The notes below the pieces were generated by a model. The model made no database searches, was not told the origin of the DNA, and saw only the letters and a program-made list of their open reading frames with translations. Positions 13,583 to 22,216 of a stretch of DNA of 24,016 bases are shown here, one piece after another; within the stretch, counting starts at the first letter, position 1, and each line of letters begins with the position of its first letter. Location: assembly GCF_046044395.1 (NCBI RefSeq), contig NZ_JBJUSG010000046.1, forward strand, positions 1 through 24,016. The letters are read 5' to 3'. The DNA comes from Magnetominusculus dajiuhuensis. GTDB lineage: Bacteria; Nitrospirota; Thermodesulfovibrionia; Thermodesulfovibrionales; Magnetobacteriaceae. Position numbers and translations under genes: made by a program.

Positions 13583-16500
13583 TTGCCTCTTTTTTTAACA
13601 CAGCTTGGGGAGAGCTTTCTTCTTATAACGAACTCCGACGACGATTTTAACGCAATATCTGAGGGATATGAATTCTTCGCGGCCATAACCGGCGCTAAAC
13701 CACTTAGACGACTTCCCACGCCCGACGATACCTCCTCCACCGGGGCGCTTGTAGAGACCCTTGCCACAATCGGCAGAGGCGCCTCGGTAATGGCCTCTGT
13801 TAAGACGTTTACAACCCCATTAAATATCACCAAAGGGACTGAAATCAGCTCGTTTATAATACAACGGGGTGATGAGCTGTCAAGGGATTCTGCAATCAGA
13901 AAACTCCAGTCCTTCGGGTATAAACACGCTGCCCTGGTTATAGACAGGGGTGAGTGCAGTTTGAGAAACTATATCCTTGATTTTTACCCCGTGTCAAGGG
14001 ATAATCCCGTCAGGATAGAGTTCTTTGGAGACGAGATAGACTCCATAAGGGAGTTTTCTGTGGAGACGCAGCGCACTACAAAAACACTTGATAGTTATAC
14101 CGTATTCCCCCTGACATTCATATCTGATTCAACCGGAAATTCAGGTGGCGGGCACAGCAGTCTGATAGAATTATTTGACGCGTCACGCGTATTTATACTT
14201 TACGGCGCGGCGGCAGAGGGGAAGGCGTTTCTGGAGGGCGTCAGCAACGCCCCTGCGCTGACTATCCTCTCTGATACCACATTTGACCCCACGGGTGTGG
14301 ATGCCTGTGCGCTGCCATTAAACGGGTTGGGCGTATTGTTGGAGGAGCGTGCCTCGATTGCCGAATTCCCACCGGCTGTGAACGCGTTATCTAAGGGCAG
14401 CCGCGTTATGATAGTATCGGCCACTAAGGCGCAGGGGCAGAGGCTTAAGGAGATATTTCTTGAGTCGGACATGGCTGTCCCCGTGATAAATAAAGAAGAC
14501 GCGGCACATTATGAAGGGACAATATTTATCACCGTCGGCACACTCAATGAGGGATTGTTTATAGACGGGCTTGTTGTCCTTACCGAGACTGAAATCTTCG
14601 GCGAGGTACAGCGCCACAAGACGCGCCCCGGCATTTCAAATATATTCAAGATACTGGAGGAACTAAAGCCCGGCGACTACATAGTCCATTTCGACCACGG
14701 TATTGGCGTCTTCGAGGGGCTGCGCCAGGAGAAGGCGGACGACTTTGTCTATGACATGCTGATAATCCGGTACGCCGATGACGCGCGCCTCTATGTGCCT
14801 GTTAACAGCATTAACCTGATTAAGAAGTACTGGGCAGAGGAAGGAATCCTCCCGCATCTAGATAAATTGGGTGGAAAGACATGGCAGCGCGCCAAGAGCA
14901 GGGCCAAAAAAAGGATAGAGATTCTGGCGGAAACGCTTATCGCCCATTACGCGGGGCGCGAGGTTTCCAAAGGTTTTTCACTCAGCCCCGACGGTCCGCT
15001 TCACGCCGAATTCGACGATTTCTTTCCCTATGAGCCAACCCCTGACCAAATTACCGCGGCGATGGAGATAAAAAAGGACATGGAATCAGACAAACCCATG
15101 GACAGGCTCCTCTGTGGGGACGTTGGATATGGCAAGACTGAGGTGGCCATGCGCGCGGCCTTTAAGGCCGTATTTGACGGCAGACAGGTGGCGGTATTAG
15201 TGCCAACGACAATCCTGTGTGAACAACACTATTTGAATTTCAAAGAGAGGTTTTCCCCTTTCCCGATAAAAGTTGACTACATCAGCCGGTTTAAAGCTAA
15301 ATCGAAGGCGGATGAGACACTAACGAGGCTGGCAAAGGGTGAGATAGACATAATCATTGGAACTCAGTCGCTGTTGAGAAAGGGGTTAGACATACCGGCC
15401 CTTGGCCTTTTGATAATAGACGAGGAGCACAGGTTTGGAGTTGCCCAAAAGGAGCGGATAAAGGAACTGAAAACGGGGGTACACTGCCTTACCCTAAGCG
15501 CCACCCCAATTCCAAGAACCCTGCAGATGTCCCTCTCCGGTATCTGGAAGATGAGCGTGATAGAAACGGCCCCTGAGCTGAGGCAGTCAGTTCGCACAAA
15601 CATCTCTGTCTTTGACAAGCAAATCCTTCAGGAGGCGCTCCAGAGAGAGCTGCAAAGGGGAGGGCAGGTGTTTTTTGTCCATAACAGGATACACGATATA
15701 GACAAAGTGGCGGCTATGGTCAAGGGCTTAGTCAAAGAAAAAAGGGTTGCCGCGGCGCATGGCCAGATGAAGAACTCCGAACTTGAGGAGATTATGCTGA
15801 ACTTTATTAAAAGAAAAATAGACGTCCTCGTATCAACCGCCATAATCGGCTCAGGGATAGACATCCCCACGGCCAACACGATAATCGTAAACAGGGCGGA
15901 CATGATGGGGCTTGCGGATTTATATCAGCTTCGCGGGCGAGTAGGCAGGAGTAATGTCAAGGCATACGCGTATTTTTTTATCCCCGGGGAGGACTTAATC
16001 TCTGCAGACGCCAAAAAAAGGCTGAACGCCATACAAGAGCTGAGCTACTTAGGCGCGGGGCTTAGGCTTGCCCTGAAGGACATGGAGATACGCGGTGCCG
16101 GAAACATGCTTGGTGCCGAGCAGTCAGGGCATATTCATGCCCTCGGATTTGACACATACATGGAGATGCTTGAGGAGGAGATTTCGAGGCTCAAGGGTAT
16201 GCCCATTGAACCCACAGATAAAGAGACTGAGCCGTCAATCGAGCTAAAAATGGAGGCGCATATCCCGGAAGGGTATGTTGAGGACGCCTCTGTTCGATTG
16301 AACTTCTACCGGCGCATTGCCCTTGCTAAGGAGGAGTCTGACATTTTTGACCTTGAGGACGAAATCATAGATAGGTTTGGCAAACTCCACGCCCAGACCG
16401 CGACGCTTTTTAATCTGATGCGCATTAAGATACTCTGTAAGAAAATCAAGGTGGCCTCCGTAAAGCGCCTCCCCGGCAAGATACAGGTTCAGTTTTTCGA

Positions 16501-16663
16501 AAGGGGAGCAGATGTGCTTGGGCACATGGCGGTGAATCACAAAAAATATGAACACAAGCTGCGCTTCCTGCCGCTTGGCTTTGAAGTCATGGTTAGAGAC
16601 ATCGCCACCGACGAAATCCCGCAGCTCTTAATCGGGCTTTTTAAGACAATAGCAGTGGAGTAA
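13583..16663 (+). CDS. mfd: Transcription-repair coupling factor Mfd
   Basis: Mfd displaces stalled RNA polymerase and recruits UvrA. 1026 residues are counted from TTG 13583, which has AAGGG (13571-13575) 7 bases upstream. Domains in order: UvrB-like N-terminal part, RNA-polymerase-interacting domain (KPGDYIVHFDHGIGVFEGL), then a RecG-like translocase. The translocase shows Walker A GDVGYGKTEVAM (about 513-524), DEEHRFG (613-619), SATPIPRTLQMSL and STAIIGSGIDIP with QLRGRVGRS. The C-terminal UvrA-masking domain is last. The frame stays open upstream to 13490, and the extra 31 codons (ERIYNLKGSLLPLFL) look like genuine Mfd N-terminus. CTG 13490, 5 bases after AAAGG and overlapping the rfaE2 stop, is therefore a possible true start. 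It is convergent with the GH57 gene, 26 bases apart. Confidence 0.96.
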   Translation: MPLFLTQLGESFLLITNSDDDFNAISEGYEFFAAITGAKPLRRLPTPDDTSSTGALVETLATIGRGASVMASVKTFTTPLNITKGTEISSFIIQRGDELSRDSAIRKLQSFGYKHAALVIDRGECSLRNYILDFYPVSRDNPVRIEFFGDEIDSIREFSVETQRTTKTLDSYTVFPLTFISDSTGNSGGGHSSLIELFDASRVFILYGAAAEGKAFLEGVSNAPALTILSDTTFDPTGVDACALPLNGLGVLLEERASIAEFPPAVNALSKGSRVMIVSATKAQGQRLKEIFLESDMAVPVINKEDAAHYEGTIFITVGTLNEGLFIDGLVVLTETEIFGEVQRHKTRPGISNIFKILEELKPGDYIVHFDHGIGVFEGLRQEKADDFVYDMLIIRYADDARLYVPVNSINLIKKYWAEEGILPHLDKLGGKTWQRAKSRAKKRIEILAETLIAHYAGREVSKGFSLSPDGPLHAEFDDFFPYEPTPDQITAAMEIKKDMESDKPMDRLLCGDVGYGKTEVAMRAAFKAVFDGRQVAVLVPTTILCEQHYLNFKERFSPFPIKVDYISRFKAKSKADETLTRLAKGEIDIIIGTQSLLRKGLDIPALGLLIIDEEHRFGVAQKERIKELKTGVHCLTLSATPIPRTLQMSLSGIWKMSVIETAPELRQSVRTNISVFDKQILQEALQRELQRGGQVFFVHNRIHDIDKVAAMVKGLVKEKRVAAAHGQMKNSELEEIMLNFIKRKIDVLVSTAIIGSGIDIPTANTIIVNRADMMGLADLYQLRGRVGRSNVKAYAYFFIPGEDLISADAKKRLNAIQELSYLGAGLRLALKDMEIRGAGNMLGAEQSGHIHALGFDTYMEMLEEEISRLKGMPIEPTDKETEPSIELKMEAHIPEGYVEDASVRLNFYRRIALAKEESDIFDLEDEIIDRFGKLHAQTATLFNLMRIKILCKKIKVASVKRLPGKIQVQFFERGADVLGHMAVNHKKYEHKLRFLPLGFEVMVRDIATDEIPQLLIGLFKTIAVE

Positions 16664-16689
16664 AATATCCCTGTGCGGGGTAACACCGC

Positions 16690-18294
16690 TTATCGCGTGC
16701 TGTATATCCTGAAGTCGAGGTTCTTAAATATCGAGTTTTTGTATTCCAGCCACTTCAGAAAATCTACATCTACCATCCCAGACCTAAGGCTGCCCAGAAG
16801 CGCGTTGAAATTCGAGATATGTTCCTTTGTCCTCTTAATGGAATACTCGGTTGCGGTTGACTGGGTTATCAAAAATGCCCAGTCACTGCTTTGCGCCAGC
16901 AGCAGCTCCCGTGCCATCTGGTTTATGACCCTCTTGTTGAGTTGATTTGGCTCTGAGGCGTCGTCCGGCATGTCATAGTACTCGTCCGCAATCTTTTCCA
17001 TCGCGTCTGCCATGAAATGCAGGTGTCTGTATATCCAACTGTTGTTGTCGTTAAGCCATACGTCGTAGTAGCCATCCTCACCCCATGACGAAGGGCTTGG
17101 GGACACGGTTTGATTGTCGGGATGGCAGCAAAGGTATTCCATCGGGGTTACTGGTTTAATGATTTTATCTTCCTGTAACTTCAAAAGTACATGGTACAGG
17201 AAGTCCGGCCCTTCAAACCACCAGTGGCCAAAAAGCTCGGCGTCGTATGGGGAGACCATAAGGGGGGGCCTGTCCATGCGGGGGGCCAACGTCTCCGCCT
17301 GACTGTATCTTGAACTACAAAAATGCCCGGCATGAATCTTTGTCTTATAAAAGGCCGAGGTGGGGTCATATGGCAACTTATATTCAGTCTTCCCTGTAAT
17401 CTTATAGTACTTAATCCCCGTAAAAACCCTGTTTCCATCGGGAGAGACGTATGGTTTGATATAATCCATATCCAGGTCATAGCCGATGTCCCTGTAGAAA
17501 TCACGGTAATCCGGGTCGCCCGGGTAGCCCGACATAGAACTCCACACCTGCCTCGATGTCTCGGGGTCCCTTGCAAACACCGCAAGGCTGTTTAACGTGT
17601 ATACTGGCGAATAAACAGAGAACCTCGGCTTGGGCACACCGTTGTTAATTCCATGAGATTCCAGAAAGAAATACCTGATTCCATATTTCTTCAGGATTTC
17701 GTCCAATCCCTCATAGTAGGCACACTCTGGCAGCCATATTCCGGTGGGGGCCTTACTAAAATGCTCATAGTGGCACTGTGTTGCAAGGGCAATTTGCGCC
17801 TCCACAGAACGTGGATTTGTCCTTAGCAGCGGGAGAAAGCCATGCGTTGCCCCGCAGGTGATTATCTCCAACTGGCCAGTATCAGAGAAGCGCCTGAAGC
17901 CGTTTAGCACACTGCCGCCAAGCTCATCGGTAAAGAATGTCCTTATCTCTATAAACCTCTGATAGTAAAATGTCGCAACCTTCAACATGCCGCTGTCATT
18001 TTTTAAGCGGCTCATCTCTTTTTGGGAAAGCTCAATAAGCCTGTCCATATACCTTATAAACAGACCCGTAAGATACTCATCGGCAAGCATTTCCACAAGG
18101 GGCGGTGACACGGACATCGTCAATCTGAAATCCACACCGTTGCCCTCAAGTTTTTTTAACCTCATAAGGAGCGGCAGATATGTCTCGAAAACAGCCTCAA
18201 AGAGCCAGTGCTCTTCCAGAAAATAATCATACTCAGGATGTTTTACAAACGGCAGGTGACAATGCAGTACCGGCAACCAGTATCCCTTTACCAT
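16690..18294 (-). CDS. GH57 family 1,4-alpha-glucan branching enzyme
   Basis: A 534-residue GH57 glycoside hydrolase that introduces alpha-1,6 branches into glycogen-like glucan. The N-terminal HCHLPFVKHP is the GH57 entry motif. The nucleophile is E190 in GIWLPECAYYEG, the acid/base D351 in SPYDAELFGHWWFEG. Both match the pattern of Thermus/Thermococcus GH57 branching enzymes, and the length (~530) fits. The C-terminal helical region (VWLNDNNSWIYRH) is also typical. It lies 3 bases after the DUF4912 gene, so the two are co-transcribed and coupled. With the glgA remnant upstream this looks like a glycogen operon. Confidence 0.9.
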   Translation of the reverse strand: MVKGYWLPVLHCHLPFVKHPEYDYFLEEHWLFEAVFETYLPLLMRLKKLEGNGVDFRLTMSVSPPLVEMLADEYLTGLFIRYMDRLIELSQKEMSRLKNDSGMLKVATFYYQRFIEIRTFFTDELGGSVLNGFRRFSDTGQLEIITCGATHGFLPLLRTNPRSVEAQIALATQCHYEHFSKAPTGIWLPECAYYEGLDEILKKYGIRYFFLESHGINNGVPKPRFSVYSPVYTLNSLAVFARDPETSRQVWSSMSGYPGDPDYRDFYRDIGYDLDMDYIKPYVSPDGNRVFTGIKYYKITGKTEYKLPYDPTSAFYKTKIHAGHFCSSRYSQAETLAPRMDRPPLMVSPYDAELFGHWWFEGPDFLYHVLLKLQEDKIIKPVTPMEYLCCHPDNQTVSPSPSSWGEDGYYDVWLNDNNSWIYRHLHFMADAMEKIADEYYDMPDDASEPNQLNKRVINQMARELLLAQSSDWAFLITQSTATEYSIKRTKEHISNFNALLGSLRSGMVDVDFLKWLEYKNSIFKNLDFRIYSTR

Positions 18295-18297
18295 CGG

Positions 18298-19164
18298 TCA
18301 GCTCCTTTGACGGGCGGGTATTTCACTTGAGCCGGACATGCCGCTTGAACCTGCCATCCCTTTTAATTCATTAAGGTGTTTTATAATTGAATCCATGTCG
18401 GCGTTAAGCCCCAATAATCTGAGAAAATCAAGAAACAAGCTCAACAGATGTGAGCCTGATGGCCCGAAAAGGGCCTTTATCAGCCCAAGCATTGCCCGCT
18501 CATCGTCAGACTGGTACTCTCGCTCATTGTCAAACTGGTACTCTTTCTTACCCATCAGCCGTAGGAGCATCTCTATGTTGTTCATTGAAATGTGCGGCGA
18601 GATATGCGGCAGCCACACGTTTTTAGTGGTTTCAATGGCGTCGTCCACACCACTGCCGTAACCCCTGCCCCAGAACTCCTCCTTCAGGCCAAGCACACTG
18701 TACGATGGGACATTGATCTTATCAGATTTCAAAAGTACGTTAAACACCCCGTCCTTTTCAATGCCTATCGCCGCTGCCATCGGTTTGAATTTATCAGTAC
18801 ATTCGGCATATATCTGTCCTAACAGCCCTGTTATCGAGGTGCGATACACCTCTTTTTCATTATAGTGTTCATCCCCGCCAAGTGTTAATTCATAAATCTT
18901 TACGGTAAAAGAAGACTCCGGGGGGTTATGCGCCTTATCCATGAGCAGTTTCTCGGTCAATTCCCAGTAGACATATACCTTTTTTTCGTTCACAGGCAGG
19001 ATTACAATCGTATCGGTATTATATTTTGCGGGGATTTCGTAGTCCCCGGCTATCGGATATTTCGACGCGTCTGAAAGTAAGAAGGCTATGCTATGTCCGT
19101 CCTCACGAGGGTTATCTGTCTCCCTGCCTTCCTCTGCCCTGGTCTTAACGAGGGTGTTTTCCAT
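18298..19164 (-). CDS. DUF4912-containing protein
   Basis: A 288-residue protein with a DUF4912 domain near 45-165. The hallmark is TDTIVILPVNEKKVYVYWEL (about 50-69), then YRTSITG and VLGLKEEFWGRGYGSG. The C-terminal ~100 residues are charged and helical and contain a duplicated pentad (KEYQFDNEREYQSDDERA). DUF4912 proteins are commonly found beside GH57 glycogen-branching genes; a glucan-binding or regulatory role is inference. AAGGAG precedes ATG 19164. About 80 bases upstream is the stop codon of a glycogen-synthase remnant. Confidence 0.78.
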   Translation of the reverse strand: MENTLVKTRAEEGRETDNPREDGHSIAFLLSDASKYPIAGDYEIPAKYNTDTIVILPVNEKKVYVYWELTEKLLMDKAHNPPESSFTVKIYELTLGGDEHYNEKEVYRTSITGLLGQIYAECTDKFKPMAAAIGIEKDGVFNVLLKSDKINVPSYSVLGLKEEFWGRGYGSGVDDAIETTKNVWLPHISPHISMNNIEMLLRLMGKKEYQFDNEREYQSDDERAMLGLIKALFGPSGSHLLSLFLDFLRLLGLNADMDSIIKHLNELKGMAGSSGMSGSSEIPARQRS

Positions 19165-19244
19165 AGCGTCTCCTTACCATATTGTCCCCACATCTGCGTT
19201 CAATGGAGATGTCCTTAAATAAAAAATACATTTTCCTTATTTGG

Positions 19245-19347
19245 CTACCACTTCCCGGAAATCCTGTTATAGAGTATCAGATACTCATCCGCCGCAGAAC
19301 CCCACGAGTAAGCCGCCTTCATGTCGGCCAGCATAATTTCCCTGAAA
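19245..19347 (-). pseudogene. C-terminal remnant of a glycogen synthase-like gene
   Basis: On the minus strand, about 31 codons ending at TAG (19247-19245) encode FREIMLADMKAAYSWGSAAD followed by EYLILYNRI. This resembles the extreme C-terminus of GT5 glycogen/starch synthases ('M..DFSW..SA..Y..LY'). The frame meets a stop (TAG) three codons before the similarity starts, and no GlgA-like sequence follows further upstream. The gene appears cut at about 19348. It lies just upstream of DUF4912 and the GH57 branching enzyme, where a glgA would make sense. The rest of 19348-19583 holds nothing recognisable. Confidence 0.5.
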
Positions 19348-19583
19348 GACCGGGGCTATCACAACAATGTACACTATCAACCTCCTGAGAGGATTATCGT
19401 CCTGTTAATATGCAACACCACGCAGACTTAACATGTAACACGCCCGCAAACATACCTGAGACTTGCAGTGCCCGACAACTACTGGCTATGCTACCACAAT
19501 GCCACCGATTATGTAAATTATATTTCTTGCACCGACACGGCAGCGTCAAAGTTCAGTCATCAGGAGCGCTCCCCCATCTGGCG

Positions 19584-20000
19584 TCACTCCTTCGCGCGAT
19601 GCTCAATTGTACATCGAATATATTCGTCTATGTTTTTTATGTCGGGTATTTGAGTCAAGCCTTGTTCTCTTACGCGAATATCCAGCTCCATTATCAGGCC
19701 ATCAAATGCGTTCTCAAAAAACAAACCTTTAGGCTCCAATTCCTCAGTAAATCTATCTGTCGGACGAAGCAGAGCGGCTGGGATATGTAACTCAATAGCT
19801 AAGAAGTTTAGCACTTCAATGACCTGGTCTTTTGGCAGCCCCGACGATTCATAGTACAGTTGATAAAACTCATCAGTGCTTAACTCTTCCCTGCTCAGAA
19901 AGCGATTCACCCGTGCAAAGCTGCCAAATGACATCATTAAGATACCAGCAAGCACTATAATGACAACGGATGCAATCTCAATTACGGCCTTAACTGTCAG
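19584..20000 (-). CDS. Unknown protein with N-terminal membrane segment
   Basis: 138 residues if started at CTG 20000-19998, which has AGGAGG (20012-20007) 6 bases upstream. The first canonical start, GTG 19955, has no Shine-Dalgarno and would cut into the hydrophobic stretch IASVVIIVLAGILMM. With the longer start the protein has one N-terminal transmembrane helix followed by an acidic ~100-residue soluble domain. That domain (FLSREELSTDEFYQLYYESS, later LRPTDRFTEELEP and FENAFDGL) vaguely recalls the DUF1493/acyl-carrier-like pattern, without a phosphopantetheine Ser motif. I do not recognise a family with confidence. Confidence 0.6.
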   Translation of the reverse strand: MTVKAVIEIASVVIIVLAGILMMSFGSFARVNRFLSREELSTDEFYQLYYESSGLPKDQVIEVLNFLAIELHIPAALLRPTDRFTEELEPKGLFFENAFDGLIMELDIRVREQGLTQIPDIKNIDEYIRCTIEHRAKE

Positions 20001-20152
20001 GTAAATCCTCCTAAATTGCTAACGGTTAACTACTCTATCCTTACCCAATGTGGAAACAGATCGCAGGATTTAGGATCATCGTCATGCAAACAACACTCTA
20101 AGCAACCAGTTTCAATTAAAATATCAAAACCACCTTCAGCTAACGTTGGTAA

Positions 20153-20656
20153 TTAAGCAGCCCTTCCCCCGTATTTGGCTATAGGGTGCAAGAAATCGTC
20201 AAGCTCAGGGAATATCTTTTTGATTCCATACAACTGCAAATAATGCTGCCATGATGTTGGATGAGCAGGCGCTCCAAGTTTTGCAGGGACCAATCCAACT
20301 GCCCTGTTTGCAAGGGGATTAAGTAAATCATGTACGGTCACCAGCTCAGACCATTGGAATCTGTTCTCCTCTATGCAGGTTTGCAGACAATGTAAGGCCT
20401 TTTCGCGAGCCGCATCAACGGGCAAACACTGCAACGACAACTCCGCAAGTAACCTTAAAACCGAGTTATACACTTCGGTAAGCACTTCAAGTACTCTGCC
20501 TGGAAAAAGTTCTAAATGTAGAATTTCTCTACCGAGTTCATCAAGTAATTCAGTAAGTCTAACTGGATCAATAGGCGAACGTTGAATTTCCCGGTCAATT
20601 TCACCAAGTAATACAAGAAGTCTGTCAGCAGTAATATATTTATCTAAATCTTCCAT
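20153..20656 (-). CDS. Unknown soluble protein
   Basis: 167 residues from ATG 20656, chosen over TTG 20662 because AGGAGG (20670-20665) lies 8 bases upstream. The N-terminal ~100 residues are Leu/Glu-rich and helical (TELLDELGREILHLELFPG, VLEVLTEVYNSVLRLLAEL), suggesting a helical bundle. The C-terminal part (SWQHYLQLYGIKKIFPELDD) ends in KYGGRAA. There is no signal peptide or membrane segment. It lies downstream of the portal-tail copy and its terminator. I recognise no family. Confidence 0.65.
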   Translation of the reverse strand: MEDLDKYITADRLLVLLGEIDREIQRSPIDPVRLTELLDELGREILHLELFPGRVLEVLTEVYNSVLRLLAELSLQCLPVDAAREKALHCLQTCIEENRFQWSELVTVHDLLNPLANRAVGLVPAKLGAPAHPTSWQHYLQLYGIKKIFPELDDFLHPIAKYGGRAA

Positions 20657-20715
20657 GCTCAATTCCTCCTTCTATTCTAAAACAGTTATCATTGCTTATG
20701 CAATGTTTGTTTATG

Positions 20716-20770
20716 TATTTAAAAATACGGCAGATAACGAAGTAAAGCCTCTGCCTCGCTATCTGCCGTT
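20716..20770 (-). terminator. Rho-independent terminator (minus strand)
   Basis: Arms 20727-20740 and 20756-20769 pair at 13 of 14 positions (ACGGCAGATAACGA with TCGCTATCTGCCGT), with a 15-base loop. Read on the minus strand the stem is followed by ATTTTTAAAT. It lies directly after the stop codon of the portal-tail copy (20782), as a terminator should. It separates the portal remnant unit from the unknown gene at 20153-20656. Confidence 0.75.
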
Positions 20771-20781
20771 GCCCCTGAATT

Positions 20782-21018
20782 TTAGAACAATTTAAAATCA
20801 CCGCCTGATGTGGCGTCTCCGGCAGGGTTTATCTTCTGTTGTGGCTGTGCTTCGACATTGGCTGCCGCATTTGGCGAATTTTTGGCTTGCACCTTGGAGG
20901 GCTGTAAAACCTCAGCGCCTACGCCCCTGACATCTGCGCGTCCGTAACGTCTCCTACCTTCCACGACCACATCTCTTTAGACTCACCGGGTATTATCCTG
21001 TCCACGTTTCTCTCAAGG
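20782..21018 (-). pseudogene. Internally deleted second copy of the portal-gene 3' end
   Basis: 20782 to about 20896 matches the last ~115 bases of the portal gene (from 23234), including the identical tail NPAGDATSGGDFK and stop. From 20898 to 21018 it matches 23817-23937 (the segment encoding NVDRIIPGESKEMWPWKVWD). The ~465 bases between are missing. The joint changes the reading frame, so only the C-terminal ~40 codons keep the portal frame. Nucleotide identity is roughly 85-90%, so the duplication is fairly old. It is non-functional as a portal. Confidence 0.85.
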
Positions 21019-21095
21019 TACGAAATTAACTAAGGAAGTATTTATTGTTTATAAAATATTAGATGCTGTCATTAATAATGATGGACTGACACTAA

Positions 21096-22205
21096 TTATT
21101 TATAATCTTCCCAGGCATAATAGTATTTTCTTATAGTTTTCTCGTCGGTACAGGACAATTGTGTTCGCCAGTAATATCCAGTTTTTGTTGTATTGTCAAT
21201 GGCGAAAAATTCAAAAACTGAAGCAGCACGAACGAGGGCAGCACGACAGCGATAAAACTTATACCTTGAGCGTTTTGTTGGGAAAAATGACTTTTTCAAA
21301 TCATCGGGCCACCAGTTTGGAGATGTCGAGGCTGGAAATACAACTATGCTATTATCAACTTCCTTACAGTTGGTCGGAGATGTTATATAGTGAAAGCTGA
21401 CCCAGCAATATGCATAACCATATCGTGCATCGGCTTCTGACCGTTGTCTGATGTCAAAGGCATCCTTTGTATAATTATCAAGTGTTACCGTAGATGTGTA
21501 TTCAGATCCATTATCAAGTATCACTGTATTAGCTTCAAGTATCACCTTATTACTGCGGCCTGGCCCATTATAGTCAGTTTCCTCCCATTTATCATAATGA
21601 TCATTAGTTTTCTGATTTACTTCGTAGTTTTCCCAGTCGTAATAGTAGTTTCTCATTTCACTACCACCGATAAACTCAGATATCGTTTTCCAATAAAATC
21701 CCTTTTTAGTTGCATTATCAATAGCTAAATATTCAAAATATGAATATTCTGAGCCGATGTCTGAAGCGAGGCAACGATAAAACTTATATCTTGACTTATT
21801 TGTTGAAGAAAATAATCCTATTAAATCGTTTGGCCACCATTTTGGAGATGATATTGAGTTTGGAAATACAACCATGTTGTTGTTGACCTCTCTACAACTT
21901 GTCGAAACTGTCAAATAGTTAAAACTTAGCCAGTAATAAAAAGATGTCTTGGGAACATCGAAGCGTTCTCTAATGTCAAATGCATCCTTTGTAAAATTAT
22001 CTAGCGTTACCCTATATCTGTGTTCAGAACCATTATCAAGTATTACCTTACTGCCGTGGCCGGTTCCATTATAGAAATTTTCTTCAAAATTACCAAAAAC
22101 AAACTGCATTATCTCATTGCAAGACACAAGTGTTGTCACAACAATAAGGCACAAGACTATCGGTTTTAATAATCCTACTACTCTGTACATAGTATTAATT
22201 ACCAT
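21096..22205 (-). CDS. Lipoprotein made of two internal repeats
   Basis: A 369-residue protein with a signal peptide and lipobox (VTTLVSC, C29), so a lipid-anchored envelope protein is expected. The mature part consists of two homologous ~155-residue units, about 43-195 and 211-369. Shared segments are VTLDNFTKDAFDIRER / VTLDNYTKDAFDIRQR, CREVNNNMVVFP / CKEVDNSIVVFP, KWWPNDL / NWWPDDL, RYKFYRC / RYKFYRC and YYYDWENYE / YYYAWEDYK. Each unit has a conserved Cys pair (C-x-EV and YRC) that could form a disulfide. The second unit starts with a small extra duplication (KVILEANTVILDNG). ATG 22205 is used; ATG 22190 is the alternative. Neither has a Shine-Dalgarno. The gene is AT-rich relative to the chromosome. 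I recognise no family. Confidence 0.78.
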   Translation of the reverse strand: MVINTMYRVVGLLKPIVLCLIVVTTLVSCNEIMQFVFGNFEENFYNGTGHGSKVILDNGSEHRYRVTLDNFTKDAFDIRERFDVPKTSFYYWLSFNYLTVSTSCREVNNNMVVFPNSISSPKWWPNDLIGLFSSTNKSRYKFYRCLASDIGSEYSYFEYLAIDNATKKGFYWKTISEFIGGSEMRNYYYDWENYEVNQKTNDHYDKWEETDYNGPGRSNKVILEANTVILDNGSEYTSTVTLDNYTKDAFDIRQRSEADARYGYAYCWVSFHYITSPTNCKEVDNSIVVFPASTSPNWWPDDLKKSFFPTKRSRYKFYRCRAALVRAASVFEFFAIDNTTKTGYYWRTQLSCTDEKTIRKYYYAWEDYK

Positions 22206-22216
22206 TCTGTTAGTCT

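Noticed and set aside
16673..16945. 90-codon plus-strand frame after mfd
   Set aside because: It is antisense to the well-supported GH57 gene and has no ribosome binding site.
19182..19790. Plus-strand frames in the gene-poor stretch (68, 126 and 61 codons)
   Set aside because: They overlap the glgA remnant and the minus-strand unknown gene, lack ribosome binding sites, and show no family pattern.
20674..20703. TTGCAT-18-TAGAAT on the minus strand as promoter of the unknown gene at 20153
   Set aside because: The predicted start (about 20667) would cut the AGGAGG site used by that gene, so the match is probably chance.
20782..20970. 62-codon open frame as an independent gene
   Set aside because: It is the deleted copy of the portal 3' end; only its last ~40 codons are in the portal frame.
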